A stretch of 64,000 nucleotides of DNA, taken from contig NZ_AUHB01000010.1 of NCBI RefSeq assembly GCF_000422965.1, positions 165,471-229,470 on the forward strand. Direction: 5' to 3'. This document shows, in pieces, positions 46,092-54,631 of this stretch. This stretch comes from Pleomorphomonas oryzae DSM 16300 (GTDB lineage Bacteria; Pseudomonadota; Alphaproteobacteria; Rhizobiales; Pleomorphomonadaceae). The notes beneath the pieces were generated by a model, which was given only the letters and a program-made list of their open reading frames with translations, made no database searches and was not told the DNA's origin. Positions within the stretch are counted from its first letter, which is position 1; every line of letters begins with the position of its first letter. Made by a program: the position numbers and the translations under genes.

Positions 46092-46661
46092 TCAATCGCC
46101 GAAATGGCTGACGATATCCTCGAGCGCCGGCCGGGGCCGATCGGTCGGCTTGATGGTTGGCGTGCCGATGTGGATGAAGCCGACGATGGTCTCGGCGTCG
46201 GTGAGCCCCAGCGCGGCGCGCGCCTCGGCGTCATAGGCCGGCCAGTCGGTCAGCCAGCAGGCGGCATAGCCCATGGCATGGGCGGCGATCTCCAGGCTCA
46301 TGCAGACGGCACCGGCCGAGTAGATCTGTTCGGCCACCGGAATCTTGATATGCTCGGCCGCCCGCCCGACCACGGCGACCACCAGCGGCGCCATGGCAAA
46401 GCGACGACGTTCATCCTCCAGCCGGGCTTCGGAAATCTCCGGCTGGCGCGCCGCCACGATCTCGGCCATCCGCCGCCCCGCTTCGACCCGCCCCTCGCCT
46501 TCCAGGACAAGGAACCGCCAGGGCGCCAGCTTGCCATGATCGGGAACCCGCGAGGCGATGGTCAGCAGCGTCTGCAACTCGTCGGCGCTGGGGCCGGGCG
46601 CGGCGAGCATCTGGGCCGGCACGGAACGGCGGGTGAGCAGCAGATCGAGTGTAGCGTTCAT
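46092..46661 (-). CDS. Nitroreductase family protein (YdjA type)
   Basis: 189-residue FMN-dependent oxidoreductase of the short nitroreductase group (RRSVPAQMLAAPGPSADELQTLL, RVPDHGKLAPWRFLVL, GAVCMSLEIAAHAMGYAACWLT). It starts at the ATG at 46661. A start at 46712 would add 17 residues without a ribosome site. It is convergent with the propeller gene. The physiological substrate is unknown. Confidence 0.9.
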   Translation of the reverse strand: MNATLDLLLTRRSVPAQMLAAPGPSADELQTLLTIASRVPDHGKLAPWRFLVLEGEGRVEAGRRMAEIVAARQPEISEARLEDERRRFAMAPLVVAVVGRAAEHIKIPVAEQIYSAGAVCMSLEIAAHAMGYAACWLTDWPAYDAEARAALGLTDAETIVGFIHIGTPTIKPTDRPRPALEDIVSHFGD

Positions 46662-46730
46662 GACGGACAGGCTCCGGGTGAAATAACTGAGCGGAAACCG
46701 GCATATCGCCATTCGGGCTCCATGGAAATA

Positions 46731-46775
46731 CCTAGATCGCCGTGCGTCCTGACGGACGCAAGGTGACGATCTAGG
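46731..46775. repeat. Long imperfect palindrome next to repeat copy 2
   Basis: CCTAGATCG (46731-46739) and CGATCTAGG (46767-46775) form outer arms, with TGCGTCC / GGACGCA as inner arms. TCTTTGTT follows, so it could also act as a terminator, but no gene reads into it on the plus strand. Confidence 0.65.
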
Positions 46776-46786
46776 TCTTTGTTAGC

Positions 46787-46834
46787 GCATCGGATTATCC
46801 GAAAACCGGATTCCACTTTTCGGTCCGATGCTCT
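46787..46834. repeat. Short palindromic interspersed repeat, copy 2
   Basis: Arms GCATCGG / CCGATGC outside and CCGAAAA / TTTTCGG inside an ACCGG core, ending in ATGCTCT. It is nearly the same architecture and length as the element at 5813-5860, with compensating base changes in both arms, which suggests that the hairpin shape is what is conserved. Confidence 0.75.
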
Positions 46835-46947
46835 AGACGGCCTCCCGGTGGCAATGCTGTCCGTATCCCGCCCGCCGGACTTGAAATCAACACGATGATC
46901 GGCGAAGACTGAACACGAATGGCACGCCTGATGGGAGAGCGCAGGGC

Positions 46948-48012
46948 ATGACGCGGTGGAGCGCCACCCGCATCACTTGGATTTCTGTGGCCCTCGCATT
47001 GATGGCCGCAACGCCCTCGCTCGCGCAGAACCCGCCGCCCGGGGGCCCCGGTGGCGATCCCGGCGGTCCGATGCCGGGCTTCATGCAGCCGGGATCGGGA
47101 CCGCTTCAGCTCATGCCGCCCGGCGCTGGCCCGGCCGCGCCCCTACCCGAGGCCGCCACACCCTACGCGCCGAGCACCGCCCCGGCCGTGGGAACCAAGC
47201 CGCCGCTCTCCACCGTCTCCCCGCGCGAGACGGCGACCCTATCGCTGACGGCCCGGCTGACGCCGGACGGCCCTCCGATCGCCGCCGGCGTTGTCTGGCG
47301 CGTTTTCAACGAGACGCAGGGACCGGACGGCAGCCGTGAATTGGTGGCTGAACGGCATGGCGGCTCCGCCGACTTCGTTCTGAAGCCGGGAGGCTATTTC
47401 GTCTATTGCGGCTTCGGCTATGCCGGCACCACCGAGCATGTCGTGGTGGGCACCAGTTTGAAGGCCGATTCCGTCATCCTCAACGCCGGCGGCGTCCGCC
47501 TGTCCGCCGTGACCGGCAAGGACAAGCCGCGGCTCGGCAAGGACGATCTCAGCTTCGACATCTTCTCCCAGGAGCTGGATTCGCACGGCGAACCCAAGGC
47601 CGTCGCCCTCAACATCGCTCCCGGCACCATCGTCCGTCTGCCGGCCAAGACCTACAACGTCACCGCCAACTATGGCGATGCCAACGCCCGCACCACCGCC
47701 GACATCGACGTCAAGGCCGGCAAGCTCTCGGATATCACCCTGACGGAGAAGGCCGCCAAGATCACCCTGAAGCTGGTGAGCGCCGAGGGCGGCGAGGCCA
47801 TCGCCGATACCCGCTGGTCGATCCTGACCCAGGCTGGCGACCTCGTGACTTCGGGCGTCGGCGCCTTCCCGTCGTTCATCCTGGCCGAGGGCGACTATAC
47901 CATCATCGCCAACCATGAGGACGGCCAGTTCCAGCGTATCGTCAGCGTCGTCTCCGGCGAGGACGCCGACGTGGAAGTGCTGGCAACGCCGGATCACAAA
48001 GCCACTAACTAG
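46948..48012 (+). CDS. Exported hypothetical protein with repeated beta domains
   Basis: 354-residue secreted protein. A signal peptide (1-26, cleavage after SLA) is followed by a Pro/Gly-rich segment (about 27-95) and then about three beta-sandwich-like repeats, each with a DIFSQEL / LVSAEGGEAI pattern ending in a KTYNVTANYGDANA-type strand (about 100-345). It resembles carboxypeptidase-regulatory-like repeats. A short ribosome site (GGGAGAGC) precedes the ATG. Function unknown. Confidence 0.75.
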   Translation: MTRWSATRITWISVALALMAATPSLAQNPPPGGPGGDPGGPMPGFMQPGSGPLQLMPPGAGPAAPLPEAATPYAPSTAPAVGTKPPLSTVSPRETATLSLTARLTPDGPPIAAGVVWRVFNETQGPDGSRELVAERHGGSADFVLKPGGYFVYCGFGYAGTTEHVVVGTSLKADSVILNAGGVRLSAVTGKDKPRLGKDDLSFDIFSQELDSHGEPKAVALNIAPGTIVRLPAKTYNVTANYGDANARTTADIDVKAGKLSDITLTEKAAKITLKLVSAEGGEAIADTRWSILTQAGDLVTSGVGAFPSFILAEGDYTIIANHEDGQFQRIVSVVSGEDADVEVLATPDHKATN

Positions 48013-48047
48013 CCGATCGCAAGCAGCTGTTTCCCCTGCCTGCGAAA

Positions 48048-48111
48048 GACTCACCCGAGTCCATACGGGGCCATCAGAGTCTCTATGATTCATTGGGACT
48101 CACGGGAGTCC
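48048..48111. repeat. Pair of GACTC/GAGTC palindromes, six GANTC sites in 63 bases
   Basis: Two palindromes of one design, GACTC-accc-GAGTC (48048-48061) and GGACTC-acgg-GAGTCC (48096-48111), stand 49 bases apart centre to centre. Each is followed by CATA. Between them lie GAGTC (48077) and GATTC (48087). All six match the CcrM site GANTC. The flanking genes converge here, so no promoter is expected for either. Confidence 0.75.
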
Positions 48112-48175
48112 ATAGTCTGCCATGGGCTCCGGCAGCCGGCCAAATCCCAACGGCGATTCCGCCGGGGGAACCACC

Positions 48176-49015
48176 TCATTCCTCGATGTAGCGAGCGAAA
48201 GCGTCCTTGTAGTCGGCATGCCAGCGAGACAGCGCCGGGCGATTGTGGATGACGTCGCCGATCGCCCAGGCCATGCGCTTTTCGTCGAGGCGGCGCGGCG
48301 TCTCGTTGTCCGGACAGAGAATGTAGAAGTCGCCCTTTTCCAACGCCGTCAGCATGAAATCCACCACTTCCACGGCGTGCCAGGCGCCTGCCGGCTTCTC
48401 GGCTGTGGGATCGGCGGCGGTCAAGCCGGTAAACGTCCAGCCGGGGATCAGGAGATGGGCGGAAAGCTTGCTGTTCCGGCCGCGCAGTTCATGGGCGAGC
48501 TGCTCGGTCACCACCTTCACCGCCGCCTTGGCGGTATTGTAGGCGGCGTTGCCGGGCGGCGTGGTAATGCCCTGCTTGGAGCCGGTGTTGATCACATAGC
48601 CGGGGTTGCCGGCCTCGATCATGCGCGGCACGAAGGCCTGGACGCCGTTGACGACGCCCCAGAAATTGACGTCGATCAGCCGGCGCCAGTTGTCGGGATT
48701 CTCCAGGACACCACCGCCCTCGCCGATCGCCGCGTTGTTCATCAGCACGTTGACGCCGCCGAAGCGTTCGAAGGCCGCCGCAGCCAGCGCCTCGACCGCC
48801 GCGCGATCGCCGACATCGGTGGGCACGGCAATGGTGTCTGGGCTGCCGGCCGCCTTGGCCGCCGATGCGACGGTCGCCAGTTCGCCGCCGACCACGTCGG
48901 CCAGCACCAGTTTCATGCCCCGCTGAGCCAAGCGCAACGCCGCCGCCCGGCCGATGCCGCGCGCCGCGCCGGTGATCACCGCGACCTTGCCTGCTGTGAT
49001 GATGTCATTGGCCAT
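48176..49015 (-). CDS. SDR family NAD(P)-dependent oxidoreductase
   Basis: 279-residue short-chain dehydrogenase with the nucleotide motif TGAARGIG (about 14-21), NNAAIGE near 95 and the catalytic Ser (INTGSKQG) and YNTAK pair near 155-166. GGGAGGATGCC precedes the ATG at 49015. Reading frames extending upstream overlap ruvA out of phase and are not part of this gene. Substrate unknown. It follows ruvA by 48 bases on the same strand. Confidence 0.9.
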   Translation of the reverse strand: MANDIITAGKVAVITGAARGIGRAAALRLAQRGMKLVLADVVGGELATVASAAKAAGSPDTIAVPTDVGDRAAVEALAAAAFERFGGVNVLMNNAAIGEGGGVLENPDNWRRLIDVNFWGVVNGVQAFVPRMIEAGNPGYVINTGSKQGITTPPGNAAYNTAKAAVKVVTEQLAHELRGRNSKLSAHLLIPGWTFTGLTAADPTAEKPAGAWHAVEVVDFMLTALEKGDFYILCPDNETPRRLDEKRMAWAIGDVIHNRPALSRWHADYKDAFARYIEE

Positions 49016-49062
49016 GGCATCCTCCCGATGTTGGCTGTTCAAAGGATGGTCGTCGACCCGCG

Positions 49063-49680
49063 TCAGCGTGCCAGTTCCTTGAGGCCCTGGCGGATCAGTT
49101 GGGTGGTGGTGGCCTCGCTGCCGGCTGCCTTCGCCGCGGCTTGTACCGCTGCGGCGGCCTGCAACTGGGCATAGCCGAGATTGACCAGCGCGGACACGGC
49201 TTCGGCCACCGGGCCGGAAACGCGCGCCTCGGCCACATCGACGGCGATGCGGATCACCGATGGGTCGGCATCGGCGAAGGCCGGCGCCTTGTCCTTGAGT
49301 TCGGTGGCGATACGTTCGGCGACGCGCTTGCCGACGCCCGGCGCCCGAGCGATGGCGGTGAGATCGCGCATGGCAATGGCGGTGGCAAGCTGGCCCGGAT
49401 CGAGCACCGACAGCACCCCCAGCGCCACCTTGGCGCCGACGCCCTGCACCGTCAGCAACAGACGAAACCACTCGCGCTCGATGTCGTTGGAAAAGCCATA
49501 GAGACGGATCATGTCCTCGCGGACCATGGTCTCGATGGCAAGCGTCGCCGCCTCGCCGGCCTTCGGCAGCCGCTGCAAGGTGCGCGACGAGCAATAGACC
49601 TGATAGCCGACGCCATGCACGTCGAGGATCATCCAATCGTCGCCGAAGCTGTCAACTACGCCCTTGAGCTTGCCGATCAT
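49063..49680 (-). CDS. ruvA: Holliday junction DNA helicase subunit RuvA
   Basis: 205-residue protein that binds four-way junctions as a tetramer or octamer and loads RuvB. N-terminal OB domain (1-65; [12 protein letters not shown]), two helix-hairpin-helix motifs (about 70-130; [25 protein letters not shown]) and a C-terminal RuvB-binding domain near 155-203. The ATG at 49680 gives the exact family start. ruvB does not follow: an SDR gene occupies the place. Confidence 0.96.
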   Translation of the reverse strand: MIGKLKGVVDSFGDDWMILDVHGVGYQVYCSSRTLQRLPKAGEAATLAIETMVREDMIRLYGFSNDIEREWFRLLLTVQGVGAKVALGVLSVLDPGQLATAIAMRDLTAIARAPGVGKRVAERIATELKDKAPAFADADPSVIRIAVDVAEARVSGPVAEAVSALVNLGYAQLQAAAAVQAAAKAAGSEATTTQLIRQGLKELAR

Positions 49681-49699
49681 GCTGCCCCTCCCCCGCCGG

Positions 49700-50215
49700 T
49701 CAGCCGGCTGCCAATTTCGCCAGTCGGCCGACCACCGAGCCGCGATGATGGGCATGCGTCAGCGCAATGGCCAGCGCATCGGCCGCGTCATCGCTCTCGA
49801 AAGTCGCCTTCGGCATCAAGACCTTGACCATGACGCGGATCTGCCCCTTCTCGGCATGTCCGGCGCCGACGATCGCTTTCTTCACCGCGTTGGGCGCATA
49901 TTCGGCCACCGGCAGGCCGCGCTTGGCCGGCACCAGCAGCGCCACGCCGCGCGCCTGGCCGAGCTTCAGCGTCGCCCCGGCGTCCTTGTTGACGAAGGTG
50001 ATCTCGACCGCCGCCTCGTCCGGCTGATACTGATGCAGCACAGCATCGAGCCCGTCATGGATCTGCACGAGGCGCGAGGCGAGATCCAGGGCGCCATCGG
50101 AATTGACCGACCCCGAAGCGACGAAGCGCACCGAGTTGCCGAGGCTGTCGACGACCCCCCAGCCGGTGTGCCTGAGGCCCGGGTCGATACCGATGATTCG
50201 CGTCACAGTGGTCAT
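49700..50215 (-). CDS. ruvC: Holliday junction resolvase RuvC
   Basis: 171-residue junction-specific endonuclease with an RNase H-like fold. Acidic catalytic residues: D in [13 protein letters not shown] in [13 protein letters not shown] and the paired D near the C-terminus in [10 protein letters not shown]. It lies 19 bases before ruvA on the same strand. Confidence 0.96.
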   Translation of the reverse strand: MTTVTRIIGIDPGLRHTGWGVVDSLGNSVRFVASGSVNSDGALDLASRLVQIHDGLDAVLHQYQPDEAAVEITFVNKDAGATLKLGQARGVALLVPAKRGLPVAEYAPNAVKKAIVGAGHAEKGQIRVMVKVLMPKATFESDDAADALAIALTHAHHRGSVVGRLAKLAAG

Positions 50216-50315
50216 GACGGCACGCTATCGGGCTGTTCCCGGTTTGTACAGATGGGACGCCAGGAACCGTCCACCGATCGCGGACAGTGATGGATCGTGC
50301 GCGTTTCGAATGTCG

Positions 50316-51692
50316 TCAGGCAGCGGTTGTCCGGGCTCTCTCGATCGCGATCTCTGCAAGACGCGCGGCAAGCTCGATCACCTGGTATTCGACTTTGACC
50401 GGCTCCCGCACAGATCTCGAATACATGTCGAACGTGCCGAGGACGTGGCCTTTCCGCGAGATGATCGGTTTGGACCAGCAGGATCGGAAGCCATGTGCGC
50501 TGGCGACCTGCCGATATTCGTCCCATAGGGGATCGCTCAGGATATCGGACACGATGACCGTCTCGCGTCGATGAACGGCTGCGCCGCAAGATGCGTTGCC
50601 GGGACCAACGCGTATTCCCTGTGCGTCGCCCAGGAATGGCTCGGAAACACTGGGGGCCGCCCCACGCCGCAAAGTGACGCCATCGGCGTCGAGCAAAAGT
50701 ACGGAGCAGAACAATCCAACGCTCTGGGATTCCGCCAGGAGAACCACCTGATCGAGCACGTCCTCCAACGGAGCATCCGCAACGATCTCTTCAAGGATCT
50801 TGATCTGCTCTGCCTGCAAAACCGAGGCAAGTTTCCGGGCGGTGATATCGCGGGCGATACCGACCAAGCCGATCACCTCGTTCCGGTCATTGCGAAGCGG
50901 AACCTTCGTTGAGGATATCCATTTCCTGGCGCCAGCCGCATCGGTCACAAGCTCTTCCCGATCAACCATCGGAATGCCGCTCCGCATGATCTCGACCTCG
51001 ATGGCTCGAAACTCTTGGGCAATCTCGGGGGCGTGAAGCTGCGCGTCGCTCGTGCCGATCATGTCACTCGTGCGCGCATAGCGCGTATCGGTTGCGAGAG
51101 CCCGGTTCACGACGACGAAACGGCCTTCGACGTCTTTGACCCACAAGTAGTCGGGAACCAGATCGATCAGGACCTGCAATGAGATACGCTCGGACGCCAA
51201 GGCGCGCGCCGTCGTGATCTCAGTCACATCCTCATGAGTCGAGACCCAACCGCCACCTGGCATGCTTTGGTTCGAAATATGAATGAGGCGACCATCCGGA
51301 AGCTCGGTGAGCCTGGATACTGGGATCCCCGAGGCAGTGACTTCCGCCGCCAAGCGCAGATACTCGTCCGGCGACACCGGCGAGGTTCCAACGGCGTACC
51401 GTGCCTCAATGATGTCTCGAAGGGACATGCCCGGGCGCATTTGATCGGGTGTCAGGCGGTAGAGTTCGGCGTAGCGATCGTTGCAAAGGACCAGTTTGCT
51501 GGAACCGTCAAACAGGCAAACGCCCTGCGAGATGTTGTCGAACGCTGCCCGATAGCGTGAAATTTGCGCTCTGAGCGCAACGACTTCCGCCTCGTCATCG
51601 CGCGCCTCTGCCTTCGTCCCGGTTTGCACAGGCGTGACCTGGGCAAGAGCGTCGGACTGCGCTTCCGCATGTGGCCTATGATCGGATCCCAT
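50316..51692 (-). CDS. PAS-PAS-GAF sensor protein without an output domain
   Basis: 458-residue cytosolic protein: a polar N-terminal segment (about 1-45), PAS domain near 50-165 (YRAAFDNISQGVCLFDG, THEDVTEIT), a second PAS near 175-300 (LIDLVPDYLWVKDVEGRFVVVN, GIARDITARKLA) and a GAF domain near 310-455 (ILEEIVADAPLEDVLDQ, GHVLGTFDMYS). No kinase, GGDEF, EAL or DNA-binding part follows before the stop. It may have lost its output or act through a partner. The ATG at 51692 was chosen. Confidence 0.82.
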   Translation of the reverse strand: MGSDHRPHAEAQSDALAQVTPVQTGTKAEARDDEAEVVALRAQISRYRAAFDNISQGVCLFDGSSKLVLCNDRYAELYRLTPDQMRPGMSLRDIIEARYAVGTSPVSPDEYLRLAAEVTASGIPVSRLTELPDGRLIHISNQSMPGGGWVSTHEDVTEITTARALASERISLQVLIDLVPDYLWVKDVEGRFVVVNRALATDTRYARTSDMIGTSDAQLHAPEIAQEFRAIEVEIMRSGIPMVDREELVTDAAGARKWISSTKVPLRNDRNEVIGLVGIARDITARKLASVLQAEQIKILEEIVADAPLEDVLDQVVLLAESQSVGLFCSVLLLDADGVTLRRGAAPSVSEPFLGDAQGIRVGPGNASCGAAVHRRETVIVSDILSDPLWDEYRQVASAHGFRSCWSKPIISRKGHVLGTFDMYSRSVREPVKVEYQVIELAARLAEIAIERARTTAA

Positions 51693-51874
51693 GATGCGCC
51701 CCCAAGTCGAGCTGTTTTCCAGAGCAACACTGGCTCTGATGTGCGGCAAAGCAGGTTGCAGTTACGTTGGAACAGATCGCAAACTTTGTATACTGCGCTA
51801 AGAAATATTCTCAATATCAACCTTTGAGCGCGATACCACCTCGTCCGGTTGATACGGCCGCAGCTTTTCATCCA

Positions 51875-53257
51875 TCACGTGACGATGCGGCCGCCGCCGG
51901 CCAGGAGGCCGGCGATGATGGCAAGGCCGCCCTCGACGCGGCGATCCTCCACCTCATAGCTGAGGCAGAGCCGGACGGCCTGGGGCTTGTCGGTGCCGAC
52001 TGCGAAGAGATCACCGGCATTGATCCGCACCCCGGCCTCGTTTGCCGCCGCCACGAAGGAACTGACCTGCCATTCCCTCGGCAGTGGCAGCCACAGATGC
52101 AGTCCGTGGGGATCGGCCGAATAGGGACGGTTGCCGAGAAGCCGGCGGGCCATGAGCTGCCGCCGGTTGGCATGCGTCTGCTGCGCCGTGTTGAGCCGGG
52201 CGCCGGTGCCGCTGACGATCCAGCGGCGGGCGATGTCGGCCATCAGCGGCGGCGGCATCCAGGATGAGATGGCAACGGCCGCCTCGATGGCGGAGAGGAG
52301 AGAGCCGGGCGCCGCGACATAGCCGACCCGAAGACCGGGCGCCATCGACTTCGAGACCGACGTCACGAAGACCGTGCGAGAGGGGGCCAGCGCGGCGATC
52401 GGCACGGGCCGCTCCCTTGGCAGAAAGCCGAAGACGTCGTCCTCGATGATCGTCACCTCCCGCCGCTCGGCAATGGCGGCGATCTCCCGCCGGCGGTCCA
52501 GTCCGAGCGTGGCGGTGGTCGGCGTGTGCAGCGTCGGCATGAGGTAGGCGAGATGGGCGCCGCTGCGCCGAACGGCGGCCTCGAAAGCGTCCGGAAGCAC
52601 GCCCTCGCCGTCCATGGCGGCCGGCACGAGACGAAGCCCGAGATGGAGCGCCATGGCCATCACCGGCTGGTAGGTGAGCGCTTCCACCACCAGCGCGTCG
52701 CCGGGGCGCGAAAGCGCCATCAGCGCCGCAAAGACACCCTGCTGGCCACCGTTGGCGAGGGTGATGTTCGATGGCGGAACATCGAGACCGATGCGTCCCA
52801 GAAAGGCGGCCGCAGCAGCGAGCTGCGGCGCCCTGATACGCTCTTCGCCACGATCCAGAAAATCGGCCAGACCCGGCTCCCTGCCGAGCTCCGTCAGCGT
52901 CGCGGCAAGCTCCTCAGCCGCTGTGCCGGTGAAGGGCAGATTGCGCGAGAAGTCCACCGGACCGCCCTCGGATCGGCTGAGGGGCGTCAGGCCGCCGCGC
53001 GGCAGGGCGGGTGCCGGCGCCCGGACATAGGTGCCGCGCCCGACCTCGCCGGCCACCAGTCCCCGGCGACGCGCCTCGTCATAGGCTCGCATCACCGTGT
53101 TGGGCGATAGCCCGAGCGCCCAGGCGAGAATGCGCTGCGGCGGCAGCCGGTCGCCGACCGCCAGTCGCCCCGAGGCAATATCGGCGGCGATGGCGTCGGC
53201 AATCGCTGCTGCACGGTTGGAACTGTCGGGATCGAGTGTGGGGCGCCAGATTGCCAT
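51875..53257 (-). CDS. MocR/GntR family regulator with aminotransferase domain
   Basis: 460-residue MocR-type regulator: GntR winged helix near 10-75 (RLPPQRILAWALGLSPNTVMRAYDEARRRGLV), linker, and a fold-type I aminotransferase-like domain (about 105-455) with the PLP lysine in SVSKSMAPGLRVGYV. Such proteins sense PLP or amino acids and often control a divergent transporter. Here the EamA exporter starts 78 bases away on the other strand. The ATG at 53257 gives a natural start. Confidence 0.93.
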   Translation of the reverse strand: MAIWRPTLDPDSSNRAAAIADAIAADIASGRLAVGDRLPPQRILAWALGLSPNTVMRAYDEARRRGLVAGEVGRGTYVRAPAPALPRGGLTPLSRSEGGPVDFSRNLPFTGTAAEELAATLTELGREPGLADFLDRGEERIRAPQLAAAAAFLGRIGLDVPPSNITLANGGQQGVFAALMALSRPGDALVVEALTYQPVMAMALHLGLRLVPAAMDGEGVLPDAFEAAVRRSGAHLAYLMPTLHTPTTATLGLDRRREIAAIAERREVTIIEDDVFGFLPRERPVPIAALAPSRTVFVTSVSKSMAPGLRVGYVAAPGSLLSAIEAAVAISSWMPPPLMADIARRWIVSGTGARLNTAQQTHANRRQLMARRLLGNRPYSADPHGLHLWLPLPREWQVSSFVAAANEAGVRINAGDLFAVGTDKPQAVRLCLSYEVEDRRVEGGLAIIAGLLAGGGRIVT

Positions 53258-53335
53258 GGCGGCAATATAGAAATTGCATCGACGCCAAGGCAATCCTACC
53301 AATGCATTCATAGCAATTCTTTCTCGGATGCCGTC

Positions 53336-54280
53336 ATGACGACTTTCACCGGCACGCCGCGCGTCGGCGTGGCGCTCGCCCTTTGCTGCCTCATGCTGCT
53401 CGGCGCCATGCCGGTGATCGTCGGCGGACGGCCGGCCGGAGCGAGCGCGCTCACCTTCGCCCTGCTCTATTCGGTCTGGCAGTTGGTCTTCTCGTTACCG
53501 CTCACCCTCGCCGAGGCGCGGGCCGGCAAGGGTGGCGTCTTCCGGTCGGGCCTGCCGCAAGGCGAACGACGCAAGATTCTGGGCACCGCCTTGTTCACCG
53601 GTGCGTTGTTCGCGCTCGCCGCGTGGGCCTATGTGCTGGGCTTCGAGAAGGTCGGCGCCGTCAATGCCGCCATCGCCTTGCAAATCTATCCGCTCCTAGC
53701 GGCCAGCCTCGAAGCGGCGCTGTTCGGCCGCCGCAAGAGCCGGACGGAACTCCTGTTCACGCTGCTGATCGTCGGCGCCCTGTTCCACCTTGCGACGGGC
53801 GGACGCTGGCAGATGACCGGCCTGTCGCCCTGGTTCGCCGTGGCGCTCGCCGTCCCCCTTCTCTGGGCCGTGGCGCACGTGATCCTGCGGGAAACCCTGC
53901 TCAGGACGGCGGCGACGCCCAATGAGGTGACGACGTCGCGCCTCGTCATCGTCGTGGTGCTGCTGACGCCGCTGGCCCTCGTCGTTGATGGCCCGGCAGC
54001 GGTGGTGGCCGCCGCGACTGATACGATGACCGAGGCCTTCACGGTCGCCATGGGGCTTGCCTATTATGTCGAGCTGATCCTCTGGTTCCACGCCGTGCGC
54101 CACATCGATGTGTCCGTCGCAAGCTCGGTGACCGTCCCCGCACCGGCCGTCACGCTGCTCTTGTCCATGGCCTTTCTCGGAGCGACGGCCGAAGCCTATC
54201 AGCTCGCGGCCCTCACCGGCGTCGTCGCCGGCCTCCTGGGCCTGATGTGGGCGTCCACCCGGCGGGTCAGGCCGGCGTGA
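53336..54280 (+). CDS. EamA/DMT family transporter
   Basis: 314-residue inner-membrane protein with ten hydrophobic segments arranged as two EamA repeats (about 10-145 and 160-305; the second begins TGLSPWFAVALAVPLLW). Drug/metabolite transporters of this type often export amino acids or metabolites. The divergent MocR regulator suggests an amino-acid-related substrate, as inference only. Confidence 0.9.
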   Translation: MTTFTGTPRVGVALALCCLMLLGAMPVIVGGRPAGASALTFALLYSVWQLVFSLPLTLAEARAGKGGVFRSGLPQGERRKILGTALFTGALFALAAWAYVLGFEKVGAVNAAIALQIYPLLAASLEAALFGRRKSRTELLFTLLIVGALFHLATGGRWQMTGLSPWFAVALAVPLLWAVAHVILRETLLRTAATPNEVTTSRLVIVVVLLTPLALVVDGPAAVVAAATDTMTEAFTVAMGLAYYVELILWFHAVRHIDVSVASSVTVPAPAVTLLLSMAFLGATAEAYQLAALTGVVAGLLGLMWASTRRVRPA

Positions 54281-54631
54281 TCGTCATGGCAGCGCCGCAA
54301 CAGACGACAACCGAAGGTAACGACGCCCGCTTTTCCTGGTTGCATCGGCTGCCGGCCATGCTATTCAGCCGCTCCGTTTGAAGGAACAAAAGAGGCGTCG
54401 CCTTGCCGTTGTAATGCCGGTCTCATCCTGCAGCACCCGCATTATCGGAAACCCAGGTTTCCGAATGGCTTTTGATGTCCATCGGGTGGCGGATCGAGAC
54501 CGGCCTGGCTTTGCCGCCGTCGGCGTTCCGCCGCACACCATTCTGGACAACTCGCGCATCCGCCAAGCCGTGCCCGCCCCGTCGGGCCTCGTCCGCCATG
54601 CCGCTGGACTTCCTTTCAGGAAGACCTTGGC
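54281..54631. other. 351-base intergenic region with a perfect 9-2-9 palindrome
   Basis: No convincing gene. The clear feature is the inverted repeat TCGGAAACC-ca-GGTTTCCGA at 54445-54464, a 20-base perfect palindrome apart from the two central bases, 168 bases before the DUF1062 gene. It could be an operator for that gene or for an unseen transcript. Confidence 0.6.

Noticed and set aside
48176..49636. 486-codon extension of the SDR frame into ruvA
   Set aside because: The extra 207 codons lie out of phase over ruvA and are Arg/Ala-rich without structure; the ATG at 49015 has a strong ribosome site.
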